Below are positions 34,629-45,165 of a DNA stretch of 46,542 bases, piece after piece. Position numbers and translations under genes: made by a program. The stretch is from Gammaproteobacteria bacterium (GTDB lineage Bacteria; Pseudomonadota; Gammaproteobacteria; JAADHS01), in contig JAADHS010000019.1 of assembly GCA_013151745.1 (NCBI GenBank), positions 1 to 46,542 on the forward strand, in the 5' to 3' direction. The notes beneath the pieces were generated by a model. It was not told the origin of the DNA, ran no database searches, and saw only the letters and a list, made by a program, of their open reading frames with translations. The stretch's first letter is position 1, and each line of letters begins with the position of its first letter.

Positions 34629-35482
34629 GACAATTCGCGATGCCTCACCACTAGATCACTGTGCTTTTTACGAAGAATTTTCGCCATTTTTTCAACACAA
34701 TAAACGGAGCGATGCTGGCCACCCGTACAGCCTATCGCGATCGTCATATAACTGCGATTTTGCGCTTGGTAATGCGGTAACCACTTGGTCAGGTAAGTAC
34801 CCAGATCATCTAACATATCCTGAACCAGAATCTGGGACTCCAGAAAATGAATTACATCCTGATCATGTCCCGTTTGATCTCTCAGTTGCGGATCCCAGTG
34901 CGGATTGGGCAAGCAACGAACATCAAAGATAATATCTGCATCCGCAGGCATCCCGTTTTTATAACCAAAAGACAAAAATAAAATCGACAACGCCTGAGAT
35001 TTTTGATGTCTAAGCCGCTCACTAATCAGCTCCCGCAGTTGGTGCACATTAGTCATACCCGTATCAATATGCCAATTTGCAGTACTTGATAAAGAGCTTA
35101 ATAAGACACGCTCTGCTTGAATCGCCTCAAATAAGGGAACATCGACTCCAGTCAAAGGATGACGCCGCCGTGTTTCACTGAATCGTTTAAGCAGTGTAGA
35201 CTCATCCGCATCAAGAAATATAATTTCATGCTCAATACCCATTTTTCTGATATCATCAAGCATCTCTTGTACTTGTGAGAAGTCGCCACCCAAGGTTCGG
35301 GCGTCGATCCCTACGGCAGCATAATCATAGACCTGCTGTGCTGGACTCACCATTTGGCGAGCAAATACGGGCAACATTGCAATAGGAAGGTTATCGATAC
35401 AATACAAGCCCAAATCTTCTAATGCTTGCAAAGCAATGGACTTGCCCGCACCCGACGTTCCACTGACTATGATCAGTTTCAT
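34625..35482 (-). CDS. rapZ: RNase adapter RapZ
   Basis: A 285-residue RapZ-family protein (YvcJ type). Walker A is GTSGAGKS (residues 8-15), followed by CIDNLP and DARTLGGDF motifs; the C-terminal RapZ signature RSYMTIAIGCTGGQHRSVY is present. In E. coli it directs RNase E to the glmZ small RNA and so controls amino-sugar synthesis. It overlaps hprK by four bases. Confidence 0.96.
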   Translation of the reverse strand: MKLIIVSGTSGAGKSIALQALEDLGLYCIDNLPIAMLPVFARQMVSPAQQVYDYAAVGIDARTLGGDFSQVQEMLDDIRKMGIEHEIIFLDADESTLLKRFSETRRRHPLTGVDVPLFEAIQAERVLLSSLSSTANWHIDTGMTNVHQLRELISERLRHQKSQALSILFLSFGYKNGMPADADIIFDVRCLPNPHWDPQLRDQTGHDQDVIHFLESQILVQDMLDDLGTYLTKWLPHYQAQNRSYMTIAIGCTGGQHRSVYCVEKMAKILRKKHSDLVVRHRELS

Positions 35483-36429
35483 CCTTTTCCTTGCACAATA
35501 AAACGGCGCTGTCGTTCAATGAATTTGTCGCTGCCATTATAGCCTCGCAACAGTAACAAATGATTACGCACCGCCCCTTCCACTAAAACCGCCATATTGC
35601 TACCCATGATGACGGGTACCGTAATTTCTGGTACATCAATATCGAAAACCATACGCAGTTGACGCTCTCCCTGGATGCGATCCAACTGAATCACTTCGCC
35701 ATCGCTCATTCTTTTCAAGCTAATCACAAGACGCAGAGTCTCTTCTGTTTTTATAGCATTATCACCAAACATGGCACGAACATCGAGTACACCCAAACCC
35801 CGCACTTCTAAAAAATCGCATAAAGGCTCTGGACAATGCCCAACAACAACGTCAGGCGACTGCTTATAGAATTCAGGCGCATCATCCGCAATTAAGCGGT
35901 GGCCTCGCGTAATCAACTCTAACGCAAGCTCACTTTTACCGACCCCACTGGGACCTGAAATCAACACACCAATCCCCATAACTTCCATGAACACACCGTG
36001 CAAAATGTCGCGTTTTGCACTACACACAGCTAAATAGTAGCGCAAATATTCGACCACAGACTCGGCACAAAGCTCGGAAACAAACAACGGAGTGGCACTG
36101 TGTTGCGCCTCATGCAACAACTCATCAGGCACCTTATTGTCATCACAAATGACAATACAGACTGGCGCATTGACAAAAAGATTTGAAATGGTATCCGTAC
36201 TCGAGTTTTTACCTAAACCAGATAAAAACTCAAGCTCTTCGAGGCCCAGCACTTGAATTTGGTTGTGCCTGATCAGATTAAGATAACCGACAAATGAACT
36301 CCCAGCAGCCTCTCCTTTCATGGAGGACATCAGGGTTCGGCCATGTCCCGCTTCTCCTGCACACCATTGTAATTTCAGCTTATCACGAAGCGCCTTATAT
36401 AAAGCACCCGCAGAGGGAGACACTAACAT
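35479..36429 (-). CDS. hprK: HPr kinase/phosphorylase
   Basis: A 316-residue HprK. An N-terminal domain of about 130 residues is followed by the kinase domain with Walker A GPSGVGKS (159-166) and the HprK signature LEVRGLGVLDVRAMFG. It adds and removes phosphate at Ser46 of HPr. In proteobacteria with this operon it controls the regulatory PTS rather than sugar uptake. It lies 128 bases after ptsN; the gap holds the relic repeat at 36453-36520. Confidence 0.96.
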   Translation of the reverse strand: MLVSPSAGALYKALRDKLKLQWCAGEAGHGRTLMSSMKGEAAGSSFVGYLNLIRHNQIQVLGLEELEFLSGLGKNSSTDTISNLFVNAPVCIVICDDNKVPDELLHEAQHSATPLFVSELCAESVVEYLRYYLAVCSAKRDILHGVFMEVMGIGVLISGPSGVGKSELALELITRGHRLIADDAPEFYKQSPDVVVGHCPEPLCDFLEVRGLGVLDVRAMFGDNAIKTEETLRLVISLKRMSDGEVIQLDRIQGERQLRMVFDIDVPEITVPVIMGSNMAVLVEGAVRNHLLLLRGYNGSDKFIERQRRFIVQGKG

Positions 36430-36452
36430 AACCGCTCATAAGGAGAATTCAA

Positions 36453-36520
36453 CCTGAAAAACTCAGTTGAACGCAAAGATAGAGTGCAAAACATTGACTT
36501 AGATAACGTAACAGAAAAAA
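36453..36520. repeat. Relic of inverted-repeat element family B
   Basis: CCTGAAAAACTCAGTTGAAC followed by AGAGTGCAAAACATTGA and TTAGATAACGTAACAG matches the left half of the unit at 27505-27697 (AAAATTCAGTTGGAC, GTGCAAAATATTGA, TTAGATAACGTAGCG). The right inverted end is not found, so this copy appears to be partial. It lies between ptsN and hprK. Confidence 0.6.
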
Positions 36521-36557
36521 GGGTACATTCTTTGATAAAAAATCACCTGACCGCCGG

Positions 36558-37010
36558 TTAAATCGGCTTTTGTAGCAAGGCCTGCAATGCTTCATTTGAA
36601 GTCGCCTGTCGTAGATGCTCTCTTAACTCAATATCATTAAATTTTTCCGCTAAAGTCGCTAAGACTTGTAAATGCTCTTCCGTTGCGTCAACAGGAACCA
36701 GTAAGGCAAACAACAAGTCAACGGGTTGCTGATCAACTGCATCATAATCAATACCTTTGCGAAGTTGAACAAAAGCTGCTGTTGCCTGGCTCAGCCCGGC
36801 TATACGACCATGAGGAATAGCAACACCATGTCCCAAGCCCGTACTACCTAAACGTTCGCGACTCAACAAGCTGTCAAAAACTTTCCCCTGGGTTAAGCCC
36901 TCGAGAGAGTCAGCGAGTAACTGACTCAACAACTCCAGTACCTTTTTTTTACTTACGACGTCAGCACCCTGCACAACTCGCTGCACGGATAAAAGATCTT
37001 CTATTTTCAT
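36558..37010 (-). CDS. ptsN: Nitrogen regulatory PTS protein EIIA-Ntr
   Basis: A 150-residue EIIA-Ntr. The phospho-His is His67 in GHGVAIPHGRIAG. The rest follows the family in length and sequence (VDLLFALLVP). It signals nitrogen and potassium state through its phosphorylation. It stands next to hpf and rpoN, the usual place. Confidence 0.96.
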   Translation of the reverse strand: MKIEDLLSVQRVVQGADVVSKKKVLELLSQLLADSLEGLTQGKVFDSLLSRERLGSTGLGHGVAIPHGRIAGLSQATAAFVQLRKGIDYDAVDQQPVDLLFALLVPVDATEEHLQVLATLAEKFNDIELREHLRQATSNEALQALLQKPI

Positions 37011-37031
37011 GTTGTTACTGTTTCATCCCGA

Positions 37032-37349
37032 TTATTGCTCAGGCTGTGGAATAACATGGCTGCGATAATCTGTATTTTTTTCTTTGTGTTTGATCATCTG
37101 CCTATCCAGTTTATCAACCATAGCATCAATGGCGGCATACATATCTTCGTTCGCCGCATCCGCAAATACCGTGCCCTTGTTAATATGAATTGTAGCTTCA
37201 GCCTTTTGTGACAATTTTTCCACTGTCAAAACAACATGTGCATCATGTGCTCGCCCAAAATGTCTTTCAAGACGTTCAAACTTGCTCAAAACATATTGTC
37301 GTAGTGACTCTGTAATATCAATATGATGTCCTGTAAGTTGTATTTGCAT
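37032..37349 (-). CDS. hpf: Ribosome hibernation promoting factor, short form
   Basis: A 105-residue Hpf-type protein. It starts MQIQLTGHHIDITESL and has the conserved KFERLERHFGRAHDAHV and the INKGTVFADAANEDMYAAID stretch. It binds the 30S subunit in stationary phase. The short form lacks the dimerisation domain of long HPF. It is adjacent to rpoN as usual. Confidence 0.95.
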   Translation of the reverse strand: MQIQLTGHHIDITESLRQYVLSKFERLERHFGRAHDAHVVLTVEKLSQKAEATIHINKGTVFADAANEDMYAAIDAMVDKLDRQMIKHKEKNTDYRSHVIPQPEQ

Positions 37350-37385
37350 TTTTGCTCCCTCTTTATTTCCTATAGTTAAACTAGG

Positions 37386-38906
37386 CTAAGATAGCCGTTT
37401 CCGCTCATTTGAAGGCGGAACTGACATCGCTTCTCGGTATTTTGCCACTGTTCGCCGAGCAACGTTAATCCCCTGCTCCGCAAGTGCAGCTGCAATTTTG
37501 CTATCACTAAGCGGCTTTTGTGCGTTTTCAGCCGCGATCAATTTTTTAATCAATGCTCTGATTGCCGTTGCCGAACAAACACCACCTTCTGCTGTTGAAA
37601 CATGGCTGGAAAAAAAGTATTTTAACTCAAAAATACCCAACGGAGTATGCATGTACTTCTGTGTGGTCACACGAGATATGGTCGACTCATGCATACCTAC
37701 AGCTTCCGCAATATCATGCAAGACCAAAGGGTTCATCGCCTCGTCTCCGTAGTCCAAAAATTTTTTTTGTCTTTCAACAATACAAGTCGCGACCTTAAGC
37801 AGGGTTTCATTGCGACTTTGCAAACTTTTAATGAACCATTTTGCTTCCTGGAGATTATTTTTCAAATAGGTATTATCTGAGCTGTTATCCGCTCTTTTTA
37901 CCAGGTTGGCATAGCCAGCATTAATTCGTAGCCGTGGCATTACGTCTGGATTCAGTTCAACGCGCCAGGCCTCTTTCACTTTTTTCACCAGGACATCAGG
38001 AACCACATACTCAGCTTGAGAAGAAGCAATCAAGTTACCAGGGCGTGGATTAAGCGACTGAATAAGGTCAATGACTTCCTGAAGTCTGGACTTGTCTAAT
38101 TTCATTCGTCGTAACAACTGTGTAAAATCACGGTTGCCTAACAAAGTCAGGTGCTCACTGACCAGACGCTGAGCAAGCTGTAATTTTGAATCAACCCCTT
38201 CAAATTGAGCCAATTGCAGCAGCAAACATTCACGTAAGTCACGGGCACCGGCACCGATCGGGTCATATCCTTGTATACGATGTAGCACCATTTGAACTTC
38301 ATCTAATTCAATGCCACCTTCAACCTCATCTTTAATACCCTCCCAAATACTCTCTAAGGAAGTGGATAGATAACCATCTTCGTTAATGGCATCAATGATG
38401 GCTTCGCCTATCAGTTCGTCCGTATCACTAAAACGATTGAGGCGCATTTGCCAGAGAAGATGATCTTGTAACGATTCTGAAGAACCACTCCCCTGCACAT
38501 CCAAAGGAAAGTCATCCTGGTCATGGGATGAGGATGAGGCCGTCGGTGCAGCAGGCACTTCATAAACATCGTCCCAGTTGCTGTCAACGGGTAATTCATC
38601 AGGAATTTCTGATAGCGCAGCAACTTCGCTGTCTGCTGCTGATTCAGAGGGCAGCTCGGCTTCCGCTGTAAGGCCTGCATCCCCTTCCGTCTCATCTTTA
38701 GCGGAAGAAGACTCGATATGCTTCTCTTCCCCCTCTCCCTCTCCTTCATCTTTTTCTGCTATTTCAAGCATGGGGTTCCCTTCAACTAATTCCTGCACCT
38801 CGGCAGACAAATCAAGTGAAGAAAGTTGCAACAAACGTATTGCTTGTTGCAACTGAGGCGTCATGGTCAAATTCTGACCAATACGCAACTGTAAGGTCTG
38901 TTTCAT
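37386..38906 (-). CDS. rpoN: RNA polymerase sigma-54 factor
   Basis: A 506-residue sigma-54. Region I is [19 protein letters not shown] at the N-terminus, and a long acidic region II lies at about 50-150. The core-binding and HTH regions follow, and the RpoN box is [12 protein letters not shown] near the C-terminus. It needs enhancer-binding ATPases such as PrsR-type activators. The PrsK kinase at 439-2499 would fit this, but this link is inference. Confidence 0.97.
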   Translation of the reverse strand: MKQTLQLRIGQNLTMTPQLQQAIRLLQLSSLDLSAEVQELVEGNPMLEIAEKDEGEGEGEEKHIESSSAKDETEGDAGLTAEAELPSESAADSEVAALSEIPDELPVDSNWDDVYEVPAAPTASSSSHDQDDFPLDVQGSGSSESLQDHLLWQMRLNRFSDTDELIGEAIIDAINEDGYLSTSLESIWEGIKDEVEGGIELDEVQMVLHRIQGYDPIGAGARDLRECLLLQLAQFEGVDSKLQLAQRLVSEHLTLLGNRDFTQLLRRMKLDKSRLQEVIDLIQSLNPRPGNLIASSQAEYVVPDVLVKKVKEAWRVELNPDVMPRLRINAGYANLVKRADNSSDNTYLKNNLQEAKWFIKSLQSRNETLLKVATCIVERQKKFLDYGDEAMNPLVLHDIAEAVGMHESTISRVTTQKYMHTPLGIFELKYFFSSHVSTAEGGVCSATAIRALIKKLIAAENAQKPLSDSKIAAALAEQGINVARRTVAKYREAMSVPPSNERKRLS

Positions 38907-39008
38907 AGTCTTTTATTCTATCCTAAAACTTGAAGTAATTCAGCGTCTTTGTCTCTATTTTAATCACTCTTTTCCATTAGGGCGGGATATCCGCGCCCTC
39001 TCTATAGT

Positions 39009-39740
39009 TTAAAGGCGAAAGTGCTCACCCAAGTAAACGGCTCTAACCTGAGAATGCTCGAGAATTTGCTCTGGATGACCCGCAGCAATAACTCGCCCTT
39101 CACTCATAATATAAGCACGCTCACAAATCCCCAATGTCTCCCTAACATTATGATCTGTAATAAGAACACCTATATTGCTAGCACAGAGCTGCTTAATGAT
39201 ATTCTGTATTTCCAATACCGAGATAGGATCCACGCCCGCAAACGGTTCATCTAATAATAAAAACCGGGGACGGGTGGCAACTGCTCTGGCAATTTCGACA
39301 CGTCGACGTTCACCACCAGACAAACTCATACCCAAACTGTTTCGTATATGTTCAATCGAAAATTCAGCAAGCAACGCATCCGTACGTCTCTTTCTTTCGG
39401 CACGACCCAAACCTGAAATACCTTCTAAAATAGCCAAAATATTTTCCGCTACGCTAAGCTTGCGAAACACCGAAGCTTCTTGGGGAAGATAACCCACACC
39501 GGCTCGTGCTCGCAAATGCATAGGATAGGTTTTAATATCTTTACCATCGAGCAAAATCTCCCCGTCACCACAAGAAATCAAACCCACAATCATATAAAAA
39601 CTAGTGGTCTTCCCCGCACCGTTCGGCCCGAGCAAACCGACCACTTCACCACTTTTAACCTGCAAACTAACATCGCTGACAACCGTTCTTGAACGATATC
39701 GCTTCACTAAATGCTTAACTTCAAGACAACTGTCCATCAC
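39009..39740 (-). CDS. lptB: LPS export ABC transporter ATP-binding protein
   Basis: A 243-residue ABC ATPase. Walker A is GPNGAGKT, the signature LSGGERRR, and Walker [12 protein letters not shown]. Together with LptF/LptG it drives LPS extraction from the inner membrane. It is encoded directly after lptA and before rpoN. 103 bases lie between it and rpoN. Confidence 0.97.
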   Translation of the reverse strand: MMDSCLEVKHLVKRYRSRTVVSDVSLQVKSGEVVGLLGPNGAGKTTSFYMIVGLISCGDGEILLDGKDIKTYPMHLRARAGVGYLPQEASVFRKLSVAENILAILEGISGLGRAERKRRTDALLAEFSIEHIRNSLGMSLSGGERRRVEIARAVATRPRFLLLDEPFAGVDPISVLEIQNIIKQLCASNIGVLITDHNVRETLGICERAYIMSEGRVIAAGHPEQILEHSQVRAVYLGEHFRL

Positions 39741-39753
39741 ATAAGTAAGTCAA

Positions 39754-40338
39754 TTATTTTCGCTGAGTCGCAGAGGGAGAGGTCAATCGGGACATACACG
39801 TCGAAGAATTATTTTCGCCTTTTTTAGATTGAGGCAATAAAGTTACATTCACGCGTTCATTTCCTTGTTTTGACTGACTCGCTTTCACCAAAGCTTGGGG
39901 AGCAAAATATTCTATCCGATTCCCCGAAAATTCATCACCACATTTCCAAAAATAGGCGCGACCTTTGAGCACAACGTATTCCTCCGAAACTCGATAAATA
40001 ATTTCGAGAGCCTGACCCGTGACTTCTTCGCGCGTCTCATCCATAAGCTGACGAAATTTGGCTGGTTTCCCCATGGCTTCGACACGAATCAACTCACGTT
40101 GCGCATTGCTATACACCCGTATCACATCAGCATTCAACCTGGCCGAACCCTGAGTCAGCACAACGTTACCACGATAAACACCAAAACCCTTGGCATCATC
40201 CACATCCAAACGGTCTGCTTCAATGTTGATGGGTTGCTCCCGATCAGTAGACAAAGCCCAAGCCTGCCCCATAAACAGCAACAAAATCAATATCAGCAGG
40301 AAGCTGGAAAAAAAATTACTGGACTTCAGGAAATTCAT
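39754..40338 (-). CDS. lptA: LPS transport periplasmic protein LptA
   Basis: A 194-residue protein with an N-terminal signal peptide (LLFMGQAWA) and the OstA-type beta-jellyroll (INIEADRLDVDDAKGFGVYRG, about 38-150), the LPS bridge between membranes. It overlaps the end of lptC by 23 bases. Confidence 0.95.
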   Translation of the reverse strand: MNFLKSSNFFSSFLLILILLLFMGQAWALSTDREQPINIEADRLDVDDAKGFGVYRGNVVLTQGSARLNADVIRVYSNAQRELIRVEAMGKPAKFRQLMDETREEVTGQALEIIYRVSEEYVVLKGRAYFWKCGDEFSGNRIEYFAPQALVKASQSKQGNERVNVTLLPQSKKGENNSSTCMSRLTSPSATQRK

Positions 40339-40888
40339 ACCGGCCTCTGACGCTCGCTAATAGCGCAAACTGTGCTTTCCCCAAATCGGCTTGCATACCC
40401 ATTCCTCTTTTTTCATCCAGGACATGCTTGATCAAGACCGCAAATTCTGTTGCTGCGTATTGACTCTCAGGGCGTAACTCCATATTACTCGTAAACACTT
40501 CAACAAGCTGACCTTTTTTATCGCGATGATGCATGTAAACCTGACCTAACAAAAACACCTTATCCAGCTTGTTGTAAACCAAACCCTGTTCAGCCTCCAG
40601 ATACCAGGGAGCGGCATCGCGCTGAAACAGCGTAATTTTTGGAGCCTCCAATTCGGATCTGTCCTCCAAAGAATAGTGATTCAGAGACGTTGCTTGCAAA
40701 CGATATTTCGGAGTGCCATCGCTGCCCATCGTTGTTGCAACAAACTCCTTCATAAAAGCATCCGGATACGAGCTTTGCTCACGGGCGGGCAGCGGAGTCG
40801 CCACTTGACTGCGCTCCAAGAGCCACCACGACAACACAACAAGAAAAAGTAGAAAAAGTAGCTTGAAACTGAAGTGCAAACGGGTCAC
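40316..40888 (-). CDS. lptC: LPS export protein LptC
   Basis: A 190-residue protein with one N-terminal helix (about 8-24) and a periplasmic jellyroll (YRLQATSLNHYSLEDRSEL, about 61-79), the layout of LptC. It lies between kdsC and lptA. Confidence 0.92.
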   Translation of the reverse strand: MTRLHFSFKLLFLLFLVVLSWWLLERSQVATPLPAREQSSYPDAFMKEFVATTMGSDGTPKYRLQATSLNHYSLEDRSELEAPKITLFQRDAAPWYLEAEQGLVYNKLDKVFLLGQVYMHHRDKKGQLVEVFTSNMELRPESQYAATEFAVLIKHVLDEKRGMGMQADLGKAQFALLASVRGRYEFPEVQ

Positions 40889-40905
40889 GTGCAGCTCATG
40901 TTCAA

Positions 40906-41436
40906 TTAAGTAAGATAGTCAGCTAACAAAGCAGCAAAAGTTCCTTGCGCCTTCATAATAAATTCGCAGACCTCTCGTGCAGCGCCCGCTCCCCCTACTG
41001 CCGATGTCTGCCAGTGGGCTTTTTCCACGACAATATCGTGTGCATCAGCAGTAGCAACTGCAAGACCCACTCGGGTCATGACGGGTAAGTCAATCAGATC
41101 ATCACCCACATAAGCAACTTGATCCGCACACAGAACCAGCTCCTGGCATAAACTCTCAAAAGCGACTCGTTTATCAGTTTGCCCCTGATAGACATAATCA
41201 ATACCTAAATTAGCCATGCGATGCGTCACTGCCTGAGAACAACGAGCCGTAATGATAGCGATCATCACACCCGATTGTTGCAACATCTTCATACCCTGAC
41301 CATCGCGTGAATGAAACACCTTGCTCTCTTGTCCATCATGGCCGTAATGCAAACTTCCGTTGGTCAACACACCATCCACATCAAAAATGACCAATTTGAT
41401 TTTTAATGCTCTTGCATAAACATCATCATCTGTCAT
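40906..41436 (-). CDS. kdsC: 3-deoxy-manno-octulosonate-8-phosphatase
   Basis: A 176-residue HAD phosphatase. Motif I FDVDGVLTNGSLHYG at about 18-32 gives both catalytic Asp residues, motif II is ITAR, and the metal site is YVGDDLIDLPVM. It removes phosphate from Kdo-8-phosphate in LPS core synthesis. It lies 14 bases after kdsD. Confidence 0.96.
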   Translation of the reverse strand: MTDDDVYARALKIKLVIFDVDGVLTNGSLHYGHDGQESKVFHSRDGQGMKMLQQSGVMIAIITARCSQAVTHRMANLGIDYVYQGQTDKRVAFESLCQELVLCADQVAYVGDDLIDLPVMTRVGLAVATADAHDIVVEKAHWQTSAVGGAGAAREVCEFIMKAQGTFAALLADYLT

Positions 41437-41450
41437 AATTTTATACCCAA

Positions 41451-42422
41451 CTAAACTACCCCGGCTTTCAATAAATGGTGCATATTCACCGCACCTTCAA
41501 GCTCGCCCTGTGCATTAACGACCAACAAACCGTTAATTTTGTGCGATTCCATCACTTGCAAGGCTTCAGCTGCCAAGATAGCAGACTGAATTGTTTGAAA
41601 ATCCGGAGTCATCACCTCAGTCATCATCGCCTGATGCACATCAATGCCCTGATCGAGCTTGCGACGCAAATCACCATCGGTAAAAATACCGATGACGCGA
41701 CGATGTTCATCAAGCACCGCGGTCATACCTAGACCTTTTTTACTCATTTCCAATAACCCAGCAGAAAGCGTAGCGTCCCCCATCACAGCAGGAATCGCCT
41801 CGCCTGTCACCATAACATCACTGATCAGCAATAGCAGGCGTCGCCCCAAACGTCCGCCCGGATGTGAACGCGCGAAGTCGTCAGCGGTAAAGCCCCGTCC
41901 TTCCAGTAAGGCCACAGCCAAGGCATCGCCCATAACCAAACAAGCCGTGGTACTCGCCGTCGGCGCCAAACCCAAGGGGCAGGCCTCCTGTTCTACACTC
42001 ACATCAATGTGCACCGTCGCGCCTCGCGCTAAAGACGAGGTTGGCGAACCAGTCAATGAAATCAAAGGAATACCCAACCTCTTGATAATCGGTAAAATAA
42101 CTAATATTTCTTCCGTCTCTCCCGAGTTGGACAAAGCCAGCACCGTATCTTTTGCTGTAATCATACCCAAGTCACCATGGCTGGCTTCACCAGGATGAAC
42201 AAAGAAAGCAGGCGTACCCGTACTCGCCAAAGTTGCAGCCACTTTACTGCCAATATGACCTGATTTACCCATACCAGTTACGATAACTCGACCTGTGCAA
42301 GCTAACATGAGACGACAAGCCTCGACAAAGCTGTCGTCAATGCGCGCAGTCAAAGCAGCAATAGCAGACATTTCTGTCTGCACAACGGCTAAACCCAACG
42401 CTTTCAATTGATCCGCTTCCAC
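41451..42422 (-). CDS. kdsD: Arabinose-5-phosphate isomerase
   Basis: A 323-residue enzyme. It has a SIS domain (about 35-170, VTGMGKSGHIGSKVAAT and ALSNSGETEE) and two CBS domains (about 205-323). It makes arabinose-5-phosphate for Kdo. The first codon is GTG at 42422. Confidence 0.96.
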   Translation of the reverse strand: MEADQLKALGLAVVQTEMSAIAALTARIDDSFVEACRLMLACTGRVIVTGMGKSGHIGSKVAATLASTGTPAFFVHPGEASHGDLGMITAKDTVLALSNSGETEEILVILPIIKRLGIPLISLTGSPTSSLARGATVHIDVSVEQEACPLGLAPTASTTACLVMGDALAVALLEGRGFTADDFARSHPGGRLGRRLLLLISDVMVTGEAIPAVMGDATLSAGLLEMSKKGLGMTAVLDEHRRVIGIFTDGDLRRKLDQGIDVHQAMMTEVMTPDFQTIQSAILAAEALQVMESHKINGLLVVNAQGELEGAVNMHHLLKAGVV

Positions 42423-42442
42423 CTACAATCCTACAATCAAAT

Positions 42443-42643
42443 TTAGTTTACCGGATAACCGGATGCTTGCAATTTATCCGTTAATACAGCGGCACCCAGA
42501 CTCTCACCTTCAACCACGACGGAACCTGCCGGCACGTCAACCCCCACTTTGGTAACGCCAGGCAAGCTCATTAAAGCCTGTTTTATGGCCGTAGCACACC
42601 CACCGCATTTCACATTTTGCACGAAAAATTTCTGCTGCATCAC
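42443..42643 (-). CDS. Heavy-metal-associated (HMA) domain protein
   Basis: A 66-residue single HMA domain. The metal-binding motif is KCGGCA (CxxC, about 13-16). Such a protein acts as a copper chaperone or soluble metal binder. It lies between yrbG-type and kdsD genes on the same strand. A copper role would suit the copper-using oxidase region, but the two are far apart. Confidence 0.9.
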   Translation of the reverse strand: MMQQKFFVQNVKCGGCATAIKQALMSLPGVTKVGVDVPAGSVVVEGESLGAAVLTDKLQASGYPVN

Positions 42644-42659
42644 GCTCTCTTTAAATTAC

Positions 42660-43631
42660 CTACGTCGCTACTTCACCCACATACAGCCACCCAAGGTAAC
42701 CGAAATAGGCGCCTAACAACAGCCCGCCCTCTACACGGGTGACTTTGCCTTTGCCATGAAGGCCCCACGCCATCCATAACAAAGCAATAGTTAAAACAAA
42801 CATCACCAGATAATCTCGCGATAAAACCTCGGGGGCAAATATGCTGGGCGAGATGATACCCGGCATCGCCAACACTGCCAGCAGATTAAACATATTCGAA
42901 CCAATAATATTGCCGATGACCATATCATGTTCTTTTTTCAAGGCGGCTGTCACCGAAGCGGCCAGTTCAGGTAAGCTGGTACCAATAGCAACAATAGTCA
43001 AACCAATGACCAGATCACTCATCCCCAATTCTTTGGCTATATGAGTCGCCCCCCAAACCAGCGCTTGTGACCCCACTAATAGCACCACCAAACCCACAGC
43101 AAACAAAAGTACAGACTTTTTCACCGGAGTTTCTACCGGAATTTCCATATCGAGCTCAGCAAGCAAAGAATCATCAGAGTCCGATCGACGACTAATCCAG
43201 ATCAACATAAAAATAATAAGCGTAATACCAATCAACATCAAAATGCCATCCAGACGTCCCAAATGGTAATCTATCAACAAGAAAAATGCAGCCACCATCG
43301 CAACAACTAATATGGGAAATTCACGACGCAATACTTTTGACTTCACCAGAAGAGGGGTCACCAAGGCCGTGACCCCCACGACTAAAGCAACATTAGCAAT
43401 ATTAGAGCCCAATGCATTGCCGATGCCCAAACCGGGGTTGCCTTCAAAAGCGGCAACAGCGGCCACCAATATTTCCGGTGCAGACGTACCAAAACCCACC
43501 ACCGTCAACCCAATTACTAAAGTAGAAATACCCAGATTCCTAGCCAGCCCTGACGCACCATCAACAAACCGGTCAGCACCCCATACGAGAGCAACAATAC
43601 CCAGCAATATTGCGCCGCAAAATAACAGCAT
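42660..43631 (-). CDS. Sodium/calcium exchanger family protein (YrbG-type)
   Basis: A 323-residue protein with two halves of about five helices each. Each half has an alpha repeat: VVGFGTSAPEILVAAVAA (first) and VAIGTSLPELAASVTAA (second). These carry the ion-binding Glu and Asp-like residues. It exchanges Ca2+ or K+ for Na+ or H+. The gene is often near kdsD in this class of bacteria. Confidence 0.94.
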   Translation of the reverse strand: MLLFCGAILLGIVALVWGADRFVDGASGLARNLGISTLVIGLTVVGFGTSAPEILVAAVAAFEGNPGLGIGNALGSNIANVALVVGVTALVTPLLVKSKVLRREFPILVVAMVAAFFLLIDYHLGRLDGILMLIGITLIIFMLIWISRRSDSDDSLLAELDMEIPVETPVKKSVLLFAVGLVVLLVGSQALVWGATHIAKELGMSDLVIGLTIVAIGTSLPELAASVTAALKKEHDMVIGNIIGSNMFNLLAVLAMPGIISPSIFAPEVLSRDYLVMFVLTIALLWMAWGLHGKGKVTRVEGGLLLGAYFGYLGWLYVGEVAT

Positions 43632-43697
43632 GTACTACCCCTTTTCTGTAAAACTTAAACCTTGCAAGCGATCTAGGAAGCTACTCGAGATAGCCTC

Positions 43698-44558
43698 CTA
43701 AGCGTAACTCAACATGATGCCAACGAAAACAACTAGGCCAAACCAATTATTATTCAAAAACGCTTTAAAACAGCCCTTCGCTGCTCTTTCATAAATCAAA
43801 GTTTGTTGATAAATCATCAAACCTGAAGCAATAGATAAAGTAATAAAATATATTATATTCAAATCAAGTAATAAACCGACAACAATGAGCAAACTCAACA
43901 CCAGAACCTGTAAAACCCCGATAATCAAACGATCTGCACGACCAAACAAAATGGCTGTGGATTTCACTCCAATTTTTAAATCATCAGCCCGGTCGACCAT
44001 GGCATACATCGTATCGTATGTCACTGTCCATAACACGGTAATCAAAAATAATAACCAGGCGATAGCGGGAACCGTACCCAGCTCTGCAGCAAAGGCCATA
44101 GGAATCGCCCAGGCAAACGCCGCACCCAAAACAAACTGGGGCAAATAAGTGTACCGCTTCATAAAAGGATAGAGACTCGCTAACAGCACCGCCACAATCG
44201 ACAACAAAATAGTCAACGTATTCAAAAAAAACAAGACCATGATAAACGCGACAAAACAAAGCGCAACAAAGAGCATAATGGCTTCTTTCGGGCTCACCAG
44301 ACCTGCGGCTAAAGGTCTATTTTGCGTACGGGCGATATGTGGATCAATTTTTCGGTCAGCAAAATCATTAATCACACACCCTGCCGAACGCATCACTACC
44401 ACACCGATGATAAACGTAATCAATATAGAAAAACCGGGCATGCCTTCGCCTGCGATCCACAACGCCCATAAGGTAGGCCAAAGCAATAATAGAATACCAA
44501 TAGGCCGATCTAATCTCATCAGATGGGCATATTGTGTTATTTGTGCTCGTTGCAACAT
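43698..44558 (-). CDS. ubiA: 4-hydroxybenzoate octaprenyltransferase
   Basis: A 286-residue membrane prenyltransferase. The Asp-rich site [11 protein letters not shown] is at about 63-73 and the second site is [13 protein letters not shown] at about 180-192. It attaches the polyprenyl tail in ubiquinone synthesis. It overlaps nothing, being eight bases after ubiC. Confidence 0.96.
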   Translation of the reverse strand: MLQRAQITQYAHLMRLDRPIGILLLLWPTLWALWIAGEGMPGFSILITFIIGVVVMRSAGCVINDFADRKIDPHIARTQNRPLAAGLVSPKEAIMLFVALCFVAFIMVLFFLNTLTILLSIVAVLLASLYPFMKRYTYLPQFVLGAAFAWAIPMAFAAELGTVPAIAWLLFLITVLWTVTYDTMYAMVDRADDLKIGVKSTAILFGRADRLIIGVLQVLVLSLLIVVGLLLDLNIIYFITLSIASGLMIYQQTLIYERAAKGCFKAFLNNNWFGLVVFVGIMLSYA

Positions 44559-44565
44559 ACTCCGT

Positions 44566-45150
44566 CTAATGCTCGTTATCCATTACATTCATACTCGGCA
44601 AAAAAAACTCACTCACTAACAAACATTTTTTCTTTAATCTAAACAAAGAGCACCGCCCCCAAAAACCACTTTCTTTTTGGTTTAGATCCATCCAGGACGG
44701 ATCAACACCTGTCATGGCCTCATCAAAAAGAGCCTGACCCGGCTTGATTTGAGAAAAGGCCATACGCTCACGACGCATGGCCGGATCAGCAAACAACACC
44801 TCGCCTAATGGACGGCAGCCCAAATGACCCAAGCCCCTATATTGTCCAGACAAGGTTGCTGCTGGAATCACGGTGCGAGCATAGACGACAGGAAGCTCAT
44901 CCACCAATAAATGTACTTTTCGCACCAGAGCAACACCCCGGTCAGGCATTGCTAATAGCTGCCGCTCATTCCATAGGGGCCGCACCCATTGCTGGCTATT
45001 TAAGCGTACCCGAAAATTGTGTTTGCTACGCGCCTTCAATCGTTTCGTCAAAGATTGTTGATCCGCTAACCAAAGTTTTATTGCCGGTTCAGGCTGAGAC
45101 CCTCGCCAACCCGCCAAACGCCCCCATTTTGATTCTGTCAAAAAACGCAC
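44566..45150 (-). CDS. ubiC: Chorismate lyase
   Basis: A protein of up to 194 residues that turns chorismate into 4-hydroxybenzoate. [12 protein letters not shown] and the closing [19 protein letters not shown] are typical. The first codon is GTG. It directly precedes ubiA, the next enzyme of the pathway. Confidence 0.92.
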   Translation of the reverse strand: MRFLTESKWGRLAGWRGSQPEPAIKLWLADQQSLTKRLKARSKHNFRVRLNSQQWVRPLWNERQLLAMPDRGVALVRKVHLLVDELPVVYARTVIPAATLSGQYRGLGHLGCRPLGEVLFADPAMRRERMAFSQIKPGQALFDEAMTGVDPSWMDLNQKESGFWGRCSLFRLKKKCLLVSEFFLPSMNVMDNEH

Positions 45151-45165
45151 TACAACAATCCAGAT

